Shown: in pieces, positions 37,001-45,833 of the stretch
Layout: each line of letters opens with the position of its first letter
How positions within the stretch are numbered: the stretch's first letter is position 1
Assembly: GCF_030272615.1 (NCBI RefSeq)
Contig: NC_081410.1
Coordinates: forward strand, 121,396,640-121,460,639
Origin: Cryptomeria japonica
Lineage: Eukaryota > Streptophyta > Pinopsida > Cupressales > Cupressaceae
Direction of reading: 5' to 3'
DNA length: 64,000 nucleotides
Made by a program: the position numbers and the translations under genes
The notes under the pieces: generated by a model
Told to the model about the DNA's origin: nothing
Databases searched by the model: none
The model's input: the letters and a program-made list of their open reading frames with translations, nothing else

Positions 37001-40000
37001 AATGTTACCTAGTCTTTGTAACCACATAGCTTTTTTACAAGCATGTGTTGCCACCGTGTACTCTATTTCAATAGTCGACAATGCAATTGTTTTCTATTGC
37101 TTATCTATCCAACTTGTTGCTACTCCAAATAGAGTAAAGACATAGCTACTTGTTAATCTCCAGTTATCTAGATCTCCAATCCAATTAGAATCAACAAACC
37201 CCTGTATGTTCAACACCTAACACACATCATTACTGCCATGATAACATAAACAATAATCCAAAGATCCTTTCAAGTACTTGAGCACTCTCTTCACTTGTGT
37301 CCAATGCTCTTTGCTAGTATGGCATGTACCTACTTAGAACCCCCCTACTTGGCGATATCTCACTTTGTACAAAACATTGATACATAAAGTTGCCTACCAC
37401 ATTTGTGTAATGAACATTGTTTATGTCCTCCAACACCTTTGTAGACTTAAGACACCATCCCAAACTCAACTTAGTGATGACCAGTAAAGAAATACTTATA
37501 GAATTGCTATCATGCATGTTGAACCACCGCATAACAATCTCTAGATACTTCTTCTAGCTTATCCACAATTTCCTATAAGCCTTGTCTTTATGAATCTCTA
37601 TACTAAGTATGTATCTTGTAGCACCTAGATATTTCATCTCAATTCTACTAGCTAGCTAAGTCTTGAGTTCCCTAATCAATGCTTTATCATTCCCAATGAT
37701 TAACATATCATCAACATATAAAACAATGATTAACACTTGATCACTTGCTTATAATACACACAATGATTAGCTTGACTCCTTGCGAAATTCAGTTCTAATG
37801 CATATGATTCAAATCTCCAATAACATATTTGTGGTGACTATTTTAATCCATACAAAGATTTTTTCAATTTACAAATCAGAATTTATTTACCTCTTACCCT
37901 AAATTCTTCAAATTGAACCACACATCTCTTCTAAAGTCTCCATGTAAGAATGGTGTCTTGACATCCATCTAGTCCATTTCAAAATCCAAATTTACAACTA
38001 TATCTCAATGGATTTCAACTTAGCTACAAAATAAAAGATCTCAATACAATTTGTTCCCTCCCCCTAGGTATAATCCTTTGCCATCAACCATGCCTTGTAC
38101 CTTTCCAATGCTCCATCTACTCTAAACTTCTTGAACACCCACTTGCAATCAATGGGTTTCCCACCTTCAAGCATATCAACCAAGTCCCCAGTCTTGTTCT
38201 ACTACAATGCACCAATCTCCTATTCTGTGGCTTTCCTTCAGACTTGTTCTCCTTAGAAGAGATCTTCTGCCATAAACTTTGGTTCATCATCAATACAAGT
38301 AAGAGAATAAACAAACCTGAAGTCTGGTGGACTGTACCTTTCAAGTAACTTTTGTTGCCCTATAGACATTCTATTAGAACATAATGTTATTAGGGGTCAC
38401 ATCCTTATAAACATTTATATATAACGTTCTAATATAAGGTTATAAACCTTATATATTATATGCTTTATAAGCATATCCCATTTGAAATAATTATAATCTA
38501 ATAACTATTAGATTATTGATTATTTATGAAAGGGGGTTATTGAAAAGGTGTGACTAGTTAAGTCACCCTTCCTCCTATATTTAAGGAGGTTCTCTCTCAT
38601 TTGAGAGGTGCATGAATTTGGACCTTTATGGCGAGTCCTAACACTATGCACAAGAGGTATTATTGGCCATGTGGATGTATTGGAGAAGTGTCCCTAGGTT
38701 CTAGTCTATTTTATGATAAGACTACATTTGTAAGTGTTTAAATAAAATGATGCTTTATGGGGTTTCTACCCAAAAGGATTTTCCCTATGTATATCTTGTG
38801 TAATGTGTTAATTTATGCTTGTACATGAGCATCCTAAGATCCTAATTTCTAACACCTTGTAATAGTTGTTACCAATGGAGAACTTCACACTACATCTACA
38901 CCGCATTTTTCTCCAAAGCTTGTGTGAAATGTGTTTGCCTCCTCTCCATCCAAACTATCATGTCCACTTCAATATTCATCATCGAATACATCTTATTGTT
39001 CTATCTTGTGTTAAAAAGGATCCTACCACTCTCCTTTTTGTTTGATTACTCTTTTTAGACAGAACTCCTAGTTCCCTAAATATGGCATCGTTTGAGTAAA
39101 AAAAATTTTGGGTCACCAGATTCCAAAGCTTGTAGACCTTCATAGTTGCATCATAACCAATGAAAATGCACTTATTAGTCTTAAAGTCCAACTTGAACCA
39201 TTTTTGCTTTGGAACATGAATAAATCACCATAGCCAAATACACTTAAATGTGTCACAATAAACTTGTCCACATTTCATATGTTGTCTTCTCAAGAACATA
39301 AGTAGGAGACCTACTCTTTGAAAAAAAAACAAAGTAAACTGCTCTGGCCCAAAATTCCTATCCTTGGCTCGCACTGCTTAATAGGCTTTTAGCTCAATCC
39401 ATTAAGGTTTTATTTAGCCTTTCAGAAAACGCATTTTGTTGTGGTGTGTAGGGTGTTGTCTTGTAGGATGCCCAAGCTCCTTGAGCAAAACACCCCACCA
39501 TTATCTAATTTCAACACTTTTATTTCCTTATTGATTTAATTTTCTACAAGTGATTTAAATTCTTTAAACTCAAGAAACCCCTTCAACTTTCTCTCGAGAA
39601 AATATACCCAAGCATATCCACAATAATCACCAATGAAGGAGAGACAATACTAAGACTTACCAAATGAGTGCACATCCATAGGACTAAAACATCACTATGG
39701 ATTACTTCAAACACATCCCCTACTCTAAAACTACCCATAGAAAAACTCAAATTAATTTACTTTCCAAACACACAATGTAGACAAAAGTCAAAACCAACAC
39801 AAATACCTTCAAACATATTTTTTATCACCAACATTTTCAAGCCTTGTTCTTCAATATGACCAATTAGTGACGATGCAACAAATCTTGATTTAAGTTCAAT
39901 GAAATTGGTAGAATTGCACAATTTTAATGCTTCCATCTTGAACAGGGTGCCATGGTTCATGCCTCTAGCCAACACCAAATTATCTCTTACCACCCTGCGT

Positions 40001-43000
40001 CCTTTTTCATCAAAAGTTGGCATGAACCAAACTTTATCTATGAAAAATATTCAAGATTCTTCACATTCTCCCATCCATGAAAGACACTTTCACCTTTCCT
40101 CAACCAACTATCTGAAAAGAGTTGTTATCACCAAGGGAAACTTATTTGCCATCTCCTTTTAATCCAAGTATGACTCCATGTGAGGATTCATAAGGTATAA
40201 TGCACTTGAGTCAATCAACCAACAATCATCAATGACAATGTTAGCTGATAAAAAAGCATCATTTGCATACTCATCACTAACTATCCAAGGACCTATTGAA
40301 GGAATAGTCATTCTTATATTTGCACCCCATAATGTGACCTCTTTTGTCTCAATTCCAAAACTTTACTTTCAGCTTTACAGGAGACTTTGAAATATCCTTC
40401 TTCTTGGACTTCTTATCTCCACTACTCTTCTTCTTACCCCTTTCCTCCTTTGGCCTACCCTAACAACCAAAGCATCAATAGAGGAATCATCATGGATTTC
40501 CTCCCAATCTCTTCACTTAACAAAACCCCAATGAATTATTCCAGTCTAGGTGAAGAAGAGTTACCACTAATAGTGATTATTAGATTCTCCTATGAATCAG
40601 GTAAGGAACACAATGTTATGGCCCCTTTTTTTTGTAATAATGTTACCATGTATCAAAGCACCTACTTCATAGTCCTTTGTCTTCAGTCACCCAAATTTTG
40701 TGTCCACATTCTTCCTATTCTTTTCCCTTATGTCTTTCTTAGACTTTCAAAGTCTCTGTGTTGGGGCATGCCAATTCTTCTAAGCGTCTATCAGTTGTGA
40801 AAGTTTTGAAGCTCCTCATTCCGGCATGCCTTCCCACCTTAGTCTAATTTTCCCTTAAGTCCCTTTTGTGTTGAACTTTGGAACTTGCATTTCAATCATG
40901 CCTTTCCTTCCCTTTCCACCAAAGTGTTAGAGTTCCCCATCCCCAAGTACCTTCTCATGTCAAACTTGCCAATAGCTTCTTTCATCTCATCAAAGTCAGA
41001 CTTCTCCTTATCCACCTAGTCCCTTTTCATCCTTGACCTCCGAAGTTCAAAACTCTCACCTTTTTGCGGTGTTCATCTCACCTACTACCTAACACCAAAC
41101 ACACCAAAGCACCTTTAATGTTCAATTCTGACACACTGGCTTCCAAAAAGGAGTTCCTTTTGATAGAAACATTATTTTAAATGGTGATATGGATCTTCGT
41201 GTACTTCCCACCATTGGAACTAAGAAAATGGCCTCAAACACCATTAATGTGATGGTTAGTGTTTGAGGCCATGAGTACCACACCATTAATTGTGGATTGT
41301 TGCAGGGTCTCAAGTATCTCCTTCCATGCCTCTCTGGTACAGTTCTATGCACATGGGTGTGAATTTTGTGCACAATCCAAAGGAAAACAATGCTTGATAG
41401 GTGTGGGCACCCCTATTTGTGTGCCTCTAGTATCCATGGATTTCAATTGCCAATTTCAAGCTTCTTGTAGGAGGTATAAAGGATTTTGAGCCCAAACAAA
41501 AAAAATTGCTACGAAATATTCAAAAACTGCAATTGGAAAACCATTTTGAGCACTCGTCTTCAAATGCTCAAATTCAAGGGCAAAACCCACAAATTTGTTA
41601 TTGATTAGAGAACGAAAACACTTATGGATCGTGTGTGGTAGAGGACGAAACCCCTTTGGCCAGAGGACTATATCACCAAAGATTGTTTCAAAAGCTTCCA
41701 TGATGGCGGCTATCAGTTGGGTTGAGCTTGACCAATTTTCGAAGAATCTTGAATGTTGACAAAGAGCCCAGAGTCCAAAAAAGTAGTTGTGGCAGAATTT
41801 GTAACATTTTCAAGGTTTCTATGAATGTAAGAAAGGCCTTGTAATTCCTTCATGATTGATCCAATTCAAAATAGGTATAGATGAATGCAAATCGATATTT
41901 ACAATCTCAGTTCCTTAGATCTTATCAATGGTTTGAATCTATAGTTTATTTTGCTTGTTATCCCGAATGATAATTTTAGGGTTTGGGCTATCACGAGAAT
42001 GAAGGAGGAAAATCTGGGTTTATAAGGCTTGTAATATATTAAAAGACTAAATTATGTCTCAAAATAAAGTTTGTGAAGGGTCCTTTAATTAATAGAGGCT
42101 GCATGTTCAGCGCAGGGTCACTACAAATATTTATTTCAGGTTAAAAATGGGAAACCAAGTTTAGTTGCTATTTATATCCATTGGGGATATTACATTGGTA
42201 CCAGAGCAGCCGATTAAATAATTTTTGAACAAGGTTTTGATAGTAATTGCAATAATATTTTAACCATAGATATTACACACAACAGCAAAATGCATTAAAA
42301 TTTTAACCGGGGATATTACACAACAATAAAATGCATTTGTTCTCTTCTATTTTAACTCCTATTAATTCTACTAACTTAGAATCAAATTAAAGGTATTAAC
42401 ATTATCATTTATTGACTCTCCCTCTTTTATCTTTAGAGAATAGAACTTCCTTTTCAAGAAGAGTTTATTAACAAGACTCTTAGACTAATATAGTGATCCT
42501 ATCTTCTTCCCCAGTGAACAAGCAGAAGTTTCTTTTGATACACTCATTAACACAAAATGTCAAAACCTGAAAGACAGGTGAATAATACTTCTAGCCTTTT
42601 ATTCAACCTATTCCAGCCCTCATCAAACATACTTGTAGCCTGTAGGTTTAACCAAAGAACACACTGTCATTCATTGATCTCTTTCTACCAAGAGATACTC
42701 AAGTTTCAAGTTCCATCATTCAGAGCTTTGGCCATTTAACTTCTCAATCTCAAACCTTCAGGTGTTCAGCATGAATCTAACAAAACACTTGCTGTATGTT
42801 TTAACAAATCCTTCAAAGGCTCCCACTGAGACTAGTTATACACAAATTGAGCCAAACTTGCACACTAAGGTTTCAAACAACTGTTGAAGGTTACACTACA
42901 ACACACATAAGGAAATGATCCAAACAACATGGCCGTTTTCTCAAACAAGAAGCTATGTTTCCAAGTATTGGGAATTCAATCCCTACTACAATCAGCCAAT

Positions 43001-45780
43001 AGACTCAAGTAAAGCACACCTTAAGATTATATTATCAAATACAGATATGTTTGTTACAAAATTTAATCAAGCAACATTAAAGGATGCACATTAGATAATA
43101 CACAAATCATAGGTAGACATGAGCCAAAGCTTTACATGGGAAATCCTTACTGGAAAAATATCTACCTGCAAAAGAACATTAGCAATTGTATTATTCAAAA
43201 AAGATATATCCAATATGATAAGTCATTTTCACAGAACCCCAATCTTTAGATCAATAGTATACAACCTCCAACCAGGACTTCACACCTTCAAGATACAACA
43301 CATCAGACTAATCTCACTTTGTCCAACCTTTGCACACACATACAAGCAAATAGATATACCCATCTTTGTGGAATACCAACCATCTAGTTGTCTAACTGCT
43401 TCATAGAATACCATCAATCACACATTCATCTCATGACCACGCCATGATGTTAGCATGTCGTATATATGTAACATGATCTCTTCATATGAATGAACAGTGC
43501 ACATAATGAACCACTGCTGCTCACTACTGATCAAAGGTTGCTGACCTGTATCTCCTAAACCAGGTAACTGTCATCGTGCACCACAGCCAAACACTATCCA
43601 TGGCTTGTTCTAGCAGAGGCAAACACCTAATTGATACTAGAAGCTTGTGGTACTTCTGTGCATTTCCTAGAATATCACTAGTCTCTGAGCGTCACCACAT
43701 GTACTCCAATAGCATCCTAATTGCATAATCATCCTAAGCAAACTGCATGTTTACCTACTGTCTTTGATCTTGGTTTCTCCCCATTGAATCAGTCTGTCTA
43801 TAAGCAGGTTCATACAAGGTGTTTATAAACACTGCCAGTTTCATTACTGTCGTTCAAATATTAAGGCAATGCAAACTTGTGACAAATAGTCACTACCTGC
43901 CAGTTCAATTCCACAGATCCAAGTTCTATTATGTGCATCAAATCATTTCCGCAGGTGTGGAGATCAGTTCTGCAGACACAGGTCTGAACAAGAGAGCAGA
44001 ATTGCATTCATCTGGACTTAGCCTCATTTTCTGGCATCTAGGTAATTGATTTTACATTCCTTAATCTAAATTCCAGCTAAGTACACATTTTTTATTTGGT
44101 TAACTTCCAAATTGGTTTTTTTAATTATCACATCATCAGTGATCATTGCCAGCTCTTATATCCATGTTGATTGTTTAGTTAATTGCTTCATTTATTCAAT
44201 TAGCCTAGATATCTTATGTAAATAGTATATTCTAACAGCCAGTCCATTAAATATTTTCTCAGGCAGAAAAGAAGACTGTCTCTGACATCAGCTTGTTTAA
44301 GTTTATTATAAGATAGATTTTAGCATCAGCAGCATAAATCTTTATGCATAAAAACACAGGTAATAGTCACCAAATCTCCACTCCTTTGAAGAGTTCTTCT
44401 TTTGACAAGCTCTTTAAGGAGAGTTTACAACCCAATCCATACAAGTGCTTTTGGCAAGTTCTCAGTTTTAAGGTTGAACTAATAATCCACCAATACATAT
44501 AGACACAACAGTTGCTGAGGAAATAGAAATCATTTTCAAAAGTTATTTGTCTACTGCAAAAGAGATTGCCATAGGTAATAAGCTCGTATTTCACTCTGAG
44601 CAGCCAAACCTGATCTATCCAGTTGCATTTACTGCTGGTGTGGGTGGATGGACAAGGCTTGGTCATGAGTTTGAAACCATGGAATACTAAATTTGACAAT
44701 ACATGATAAAGTGAAAAAGCAACCTTCTTCCCACAAGTGGTACTCATATGCTCACAAAGCATGCTATCTAGGCTCTGACCTAAAGAATCACTTTCCTATG
44801 AATATCAACACAAGAAAGAAGCAATGAAAATATCATCTAATATTTTATCTGACTGATAGAAGTCATGAAGTTAGACTCTGATCTAGGTAGTTACAAAATA
44901 TTTAAGAACTTAGATTCGCTGAAATGAGATCACCTCAGGAATAGTAAAGCCTATAGCAATAAAAGAGATGGGAGGAAGTTTGCTAGTTCCTTCTCTGGAT
45001 GCTGCCATGAAACCAGAGACACGTTTCATCCTTCCAACATTTGCTATGTTAAGTGAAAATTTCCGGAGCTAAATGTTGAGACAGCATTGCATTTTTTATA
45101 ATTTAAAACTCAAAAGTAATTATTGCAAAGAAACAAGTAAACCAAATTTCCAAAATATATAAGTACAGCAGAGCTCACCAAGATGTGTAAAGCATGGGTC
45201 TATTTTTGCATGAGTAGAAAGCGCTTTGACGACCTCATTTTTAGTCATGTATGACTTTATACATGTCTCTACGAAGTGCTTCACCTGTCGAAATAACATT
45301 CTTAGTGCCGAGAAGAATGATCACTTAGAGAGAGAGCGAGATTACTAATATAGAAATGGTTTACCAAATTTGACCTTAAGTAACACAAGGAAGAACTTAC
45401 CTGCATAATGTCTCCCCATGTTACTTGTCTGGCCTCCCCTATTGCATCAGTTGTTGAACTGGGATGCTGCAAAGATGATTCTATCTTGTAATCATGTAAT
45501 TGGCCCCATCCAGAATGCTGGGGAACTTCTGAATCTTCGTGCCTCTGGTCTGCAGTTTGATGGAACACCATAGTTTGTTGATATTGGCTCTCAAGTAGTT
45601 GAGGCCTTATTTCATTCTGTTGAACATGCAGTAAAGCTAGCTATAATATCATGGCCAGTACAAGAAGCATGGTAAAGGAAAATGGGCAAAGCATCCTAGA
45701 TAGCAATAGAAAAGTCATACCTCTGATGATCCATCAATAGAAATATGGTTCGAAAAGGACATTGAAGAGGGATTTGTCAT
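16604..45780 (-). CDS. Plant protein 1589 (A_thal_3526) family protein, nine coding exons
   Basis: Exons in transcript order: 45780-45721, 45616-45401, 45284-45179, 19006-18869, 18601-18487, 18370-18075, 17839-17768, 17680-17622 and 16648-16604. All junction phases agree and give 368 codons. Residues about 93-168 form the conserved domain: [19 protein letters not shown], then [20 protein letters not shown], then [18 protein letters not shown]. This corresponds to the family pattern 'IxxCLQxYMxxxEVVxxL...PxFTxLVWQKLEEEN'. The rest is Ser/Gln/Asn/Met-rich and probably disordered. There is no signal peptide or membrane segment. The biochemical role of the long family members is unknown to me; short angiosperm members have, as I recall, been linked to repression of photosynthetic genes. 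One junction is uncertain: exon 4 could end at 18888 and exon 5 start at 18584, also in phase, giving a slightly shorter protein. Confidence 0.85.
17681..17767 (-). other. GC-AG intron (intron 7)
   Basis: The donor reads ACAG|GCAAGT and the acceptor TTTCTTACAG. The 87-bp intron keeps the frame (Gly split 1+2). GC-AG introns are a known minor class whose donors usually keep a strong AG|GCAAGT context, as here. Confidence 0.75.
20227..20333. repeat. 43-bp minisatellite with GACTTG sub-repeats
   Basis: About two and a half units built from CTTGGACTTGG repeats, then GGCCCAAACTGGGC, then AGCTGATTTTTGA. The GGCCCAAACTGGGC block is itself nearly palindromic. Confidence 0.85.
21360..22690 (+). pseudogene. 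Retrotransposon Gag remnant with four zinc-knuckle units
   Basis: The translation has gag-like phrases ([42 protein letters not shown]) followed by a Ser/Asp-rich linker. Four CCHC-like units then lie in the same frame. [14 protein letters not shown] (22241-22279) has its second Cys as Tyr. [13 protein letters not shown] (22304-22336) has lost its first Cys. [10 protein letters not shown] (around 22530-22558) keeps only His and the last Cys. CQLC[13 protein letters not shown] (22586-22627) has all four ligands. Stops elsewhere break the frame. No protease, RT or LTR was found next to it, so the element class is open (Ty3/gypsy-like by gag style). Confidence 0.55.
24058..25406 (+). repeat. 5' LTR of the gypsy element
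   Basis: 1,349 bp, TGTGATGTCC...TTCTTACA. It is preceded by TATAA and followed by the primer binding site. Short ORFs within it (for example 24156-24338) recur in the other LTR and are not genes. Confidence 0.95.
25408..25419 (+). other. Primer binding site for initiator tRNA-Met
   Basis: TGGTATCAGAGC one base after the LTR end. This is the standard plant LTR-retrotransposon sequence complementary to the 3' end of initiator methionyl tRNA. Confidence 0.95.
25453..27918 (+). pseudogene. Gypsy Gag-protease-RT frame with internal stop
   Basis: The ATG at 25453 opens a basic Gag N-terminus ([16 protein letters not shown]). A TGA at 25702-25704 interrupts it, and the same frame continues to 27918. 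Domains after the stop are the retrotransposon Gag core ([14 protein letters not shown] through [19 protein letters not shown], about 26.06-26.47 kb), a zinc knuckle [14 protein letters not shown], and the aspartic protease [12 protein letters not shown] (near 26.95 kb). RT follows from [17 protein letters not shown] to [13 protein letters not shown]. The frame ends in TAG where related elements have CAG (Gln) before STMNKVF. The polyprotein would have packaged RNA and processed itself; this copy cannot make it whole. Confidence 0.9.
27951..28808 (+). pseudogene. Gypsy RT (catalytic part) and RNase H, displaced frame
   Basis: The frame starts at [20 protein letters not shown], which holds the two catalytic Asp residues of RT. 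It continues through [22 protein letters not shown] and the RNase H blocks [41 protein letters not shown] and VVADALSRR. Compared with relatives, about 13 nt are missing between VFR and VLVFFDD, shifting the frame here. A second indel near 28.78 kb shifts it back, so this middle section alone is out of frame with what precedes and follows. Confidence 0.9.
28786..30228 (+). pseudogene. Gypsy integrase with C-terminal chromodomain
   Basis: The zinc-binding region [15 protein letters not shown]...CPVCQQNK (H-H-C-C) precedes the catalytic core. [17 protein letters not shown] and [16 protein letters not shown] supply the D, D and E residues, all intact. The C-terminal part includes [24 protein letters not shown] and [15 protein letters not shown] chromodomain follows: [19 protein letters not shown], the fold that steers chromovirus integration to chromatin marks. 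The stop lies inside the 3' LTR, about 20 bases past its start, so coding and LTR overlap. This segment alone has no inactivating change that I can see, but it lacks a frame from gag. Confidence 0.92.
30207..31556 (+). repeat. 3' LTR of the gypsy element
   Basis: 1,350 bp, nearly collinear with the 5' LTR. Small differences include a 2-bp gain near 30494 and a 1-bp loss near 30745. It is followed by TATAA. Confidence 0.95.
31759..32163. repeat. 202-bp tandem duplication
   Basis: Copies at 31759-31960 and 31961-32163, each starting TTTGTAGTAGTCAAGTGC, differ at roughly a dozen positions. The second copy lies in the 3' part of a minus-strand coding-like stretch (see 32042-33836). Confidence 0.9.
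32653..32724 (-). mobile_element. tRNA-derived SINE-like unit or tRNA pseudogene
   Basis: On the minus strand the 72-nt sequence starts GGGCCAGTAGCTCAGTGG and ends CTGGTCCA. The acceptor stem pairs over all seven positions with a G3-U70 wobble. The D stem is GCTC/GAGC. The T arm is CTAGG-TTCGAGT-CCTAG. Both Pol III boxes are good: A box TAGCTCAGTGG (32707-32717) and B box GGTTCGAGTCC (32664-32674, perfect). The anticodon arm is defective: CTCCA pairs poorly and the loop has eight bases, so it is unlikely to be a working tRNA. Non-tRNA sequence follows, with a short hairpin (ACCGACTA...TCGGTACC). No tail or target duplication was found, so SINE status is inferred. Confidence 0.55.
33159..33186 (-). 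other. Potential G-quadruplex motif in the intron
   Basis: On the minus strand, the transcribed sense of the host gene, five G-runs of at least three occur within 28 bases with loops of 2, 7, 1 and 1. This satisfies the usual G3+N1-7 rule. Confidence 0.6.
33840..35755. other. Intron sequence without recognised feature
   Basis: AT-rich, with recurring near-copies of short phrases such as CAAAACTTTGCAAAAAG around 34.9-35.0 kb. No coding or element boundary is supported. Confidence 0.4.
35760..36440 (-). repeat. LTR-like repeat, left copy (copia 3' side)
   Basis: Shares long collinear blocks with 42960-43720, for example TTTACATGGGAAA, ACAACCTCCAACCA and ACTTCACACCTTCAA. On the minus strand it has the TTTCCCATGTAAA box common in plant copia LTR 3' parts. 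Confidence 0.65.
36900..40450 (-). pseudogene. Copia Gag-Pol remnant
   Basis: Motifs on the minus strand: degenerate knuckle ([10 protein letters not shown]); protease [18 protein letters not shown], where Gly of the active site is Ser; GAG_pre-integrase [16 protein letters not shown], ending CLHCVFGK (39757-40023). Further on come integrase [16 protein letters not shown] (near 39.42 kb) and [14 protein letters not shown] (38979-39191). RT shows [12 protein letters not shown] (near 37.95 kb, preceded by TAG where Gln is usual), and its catalytic block is [11 protein letters not shown] (near 37.70 kb). RNase H shows ALSTIEIEY (near 37.08 kb) and KKAMWLQRL (near 37.03 kb). Stops and frame changes occur in every domain, so nothing is translatable. 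Confidence 0.8.
41228..41272. repeat. 14-bp perfect inverted repeat (hairpin)
   Basis: ATGGCCTCAAACAC at 41228-41241 is exactly complementary to GTGTTTGAGGCCAT at 41259-41272. The 17-base spacer could add three more pairs after a bulge. Confidence 0.8.
42180..42210 (+). other. LTR end / primer-site-like junction
   Basis: GGGGATATTACA is followed by TTGGTACCAGAGCAGCC, close to the TGGTATCAGAGC primer site that follows plant LTRs. This suggests a plus-strand LTR fragment ending at about 42195, with no coding region after it. A variant of the GATATTACA phrase recurs near 42267 and 42309. Confidence 0.3.
42960..43720 (-). repeat. LTR-like repeat, right copy (copia 5' side)
   Basis: Same orientation as the copy at 35760-36440. 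A clear primer binding site is not visible at its low-coordinate end, which weakens the reading as a 5' LTR. Confidence 0.55.
45179..45780 (-). other. Coding exons 1-3 of the 1589-family gene
   Basis: Exon 1 (45721-45780, 20 codons) starts at ATG 45780 ([11 protein letters not shown]) and ends GAG|GTATGA. Exon 2 (45401-45616, 72 codons) lies between TTCAACAG|AAT and ATGCAG|GTAAGT. Exon 3 (45179-45284) lies between TTTCGACAG|GTG and CATCTTG|GTGAGC and encodes the first half of the conserved domain ([13 protein letters not shown] to DPCFTHL). Introns 1 and 2 are only 104 and 116 bp, in contrast with intron 3. Phases are 0, 0 and 1. Confidence 0.85.
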
Positions 45781-45833
45781 TCTCTTTACATCTGGACCTC
45801 AATTAAAGCCATGTATAGTTTGTCAGTAGGTAC
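45781..45833 (-). other. 5'UTR exon directly before the start codon
   Basis: An acceptor (GTGTGCAG|GTACC) on the minus strand at 45834-45835 starts this exon; the main ATG follows at 45780. The leader intron would run from 47507 to 45834 (1,674 bp). Confidence 0.6.
45786..45812 (-). promoter_or_regulatory. Short upstream ORF (8 codons plus stop) in the leader
   Basis: ATG at 45812 encodes MALIEVQM then TAA at 45786-45788, five bases before the main ATG at 45780. A uORF ending this close to the start would be expected to lower translation of the main frame unless it is skipped or re-initiation occurs. It exists only if the 5'UTR exon is as modelled. Confidence 0.5.

Larger units (their letters stand above)
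35760..43740 (-). mobile_element. Old Ty1/copia element, minus strand
   Basis: Copia coding order reads from high to low coordinates: knuckle and protease at about 40.4-40.15 kb, GAG_pre-integrase at 40.02-39.76 kb, integrase at 39.7-39.0 kb, RT at 38.0-37.3 kb and RNase H at 37.2-36.9 kb. It is bracketed by two related non-coding repeats (35760-36440 and 42960-43720), placed where the 3' and 5' LTRs of a minus-strand copia would be. The repeats are far more diverged from each other (perhaps 20-25% by eye) than the gypsy LTRs. This is either a very old insertion or two insertions of one LTR family. Limits are approximate and no target duplication was found. Confidence 0.6.
19007..45178 (-). 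other. 26,172-bp intron 3 of the 1589-family gene
   Basis: The donor G|GTGAGC (GT at 45178-45177) and acceptor TTTGACAG|TG (AG at 19008-19007) join exons 3 and 4 inside the conserved domain with a split Val codon. No exon is missing, because the family motif FTxLVWQ continues across the junction. The intron holds the multi-knuckle gag remnant, a complete gypsy element, a SINE-like unit, a copia element and several tandem repeats, described separately. Confidence 0.85.

Noticed and set aside
41456-41701. 81-codon minus-strand ORF starting [10 protein letters not shown]
   Set aside because: It lies between the copia protein remnants and the right repeat, but has no Gag motif; probably translated non-coding DNA.
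44367-44762. 131-codon minus-strand ORF in the giant intron near exon 3
   Set aside because: No domain, no splice-compatible link to exons 3 or 4, and the phase-matched direct join of those exons leaves no place for it.
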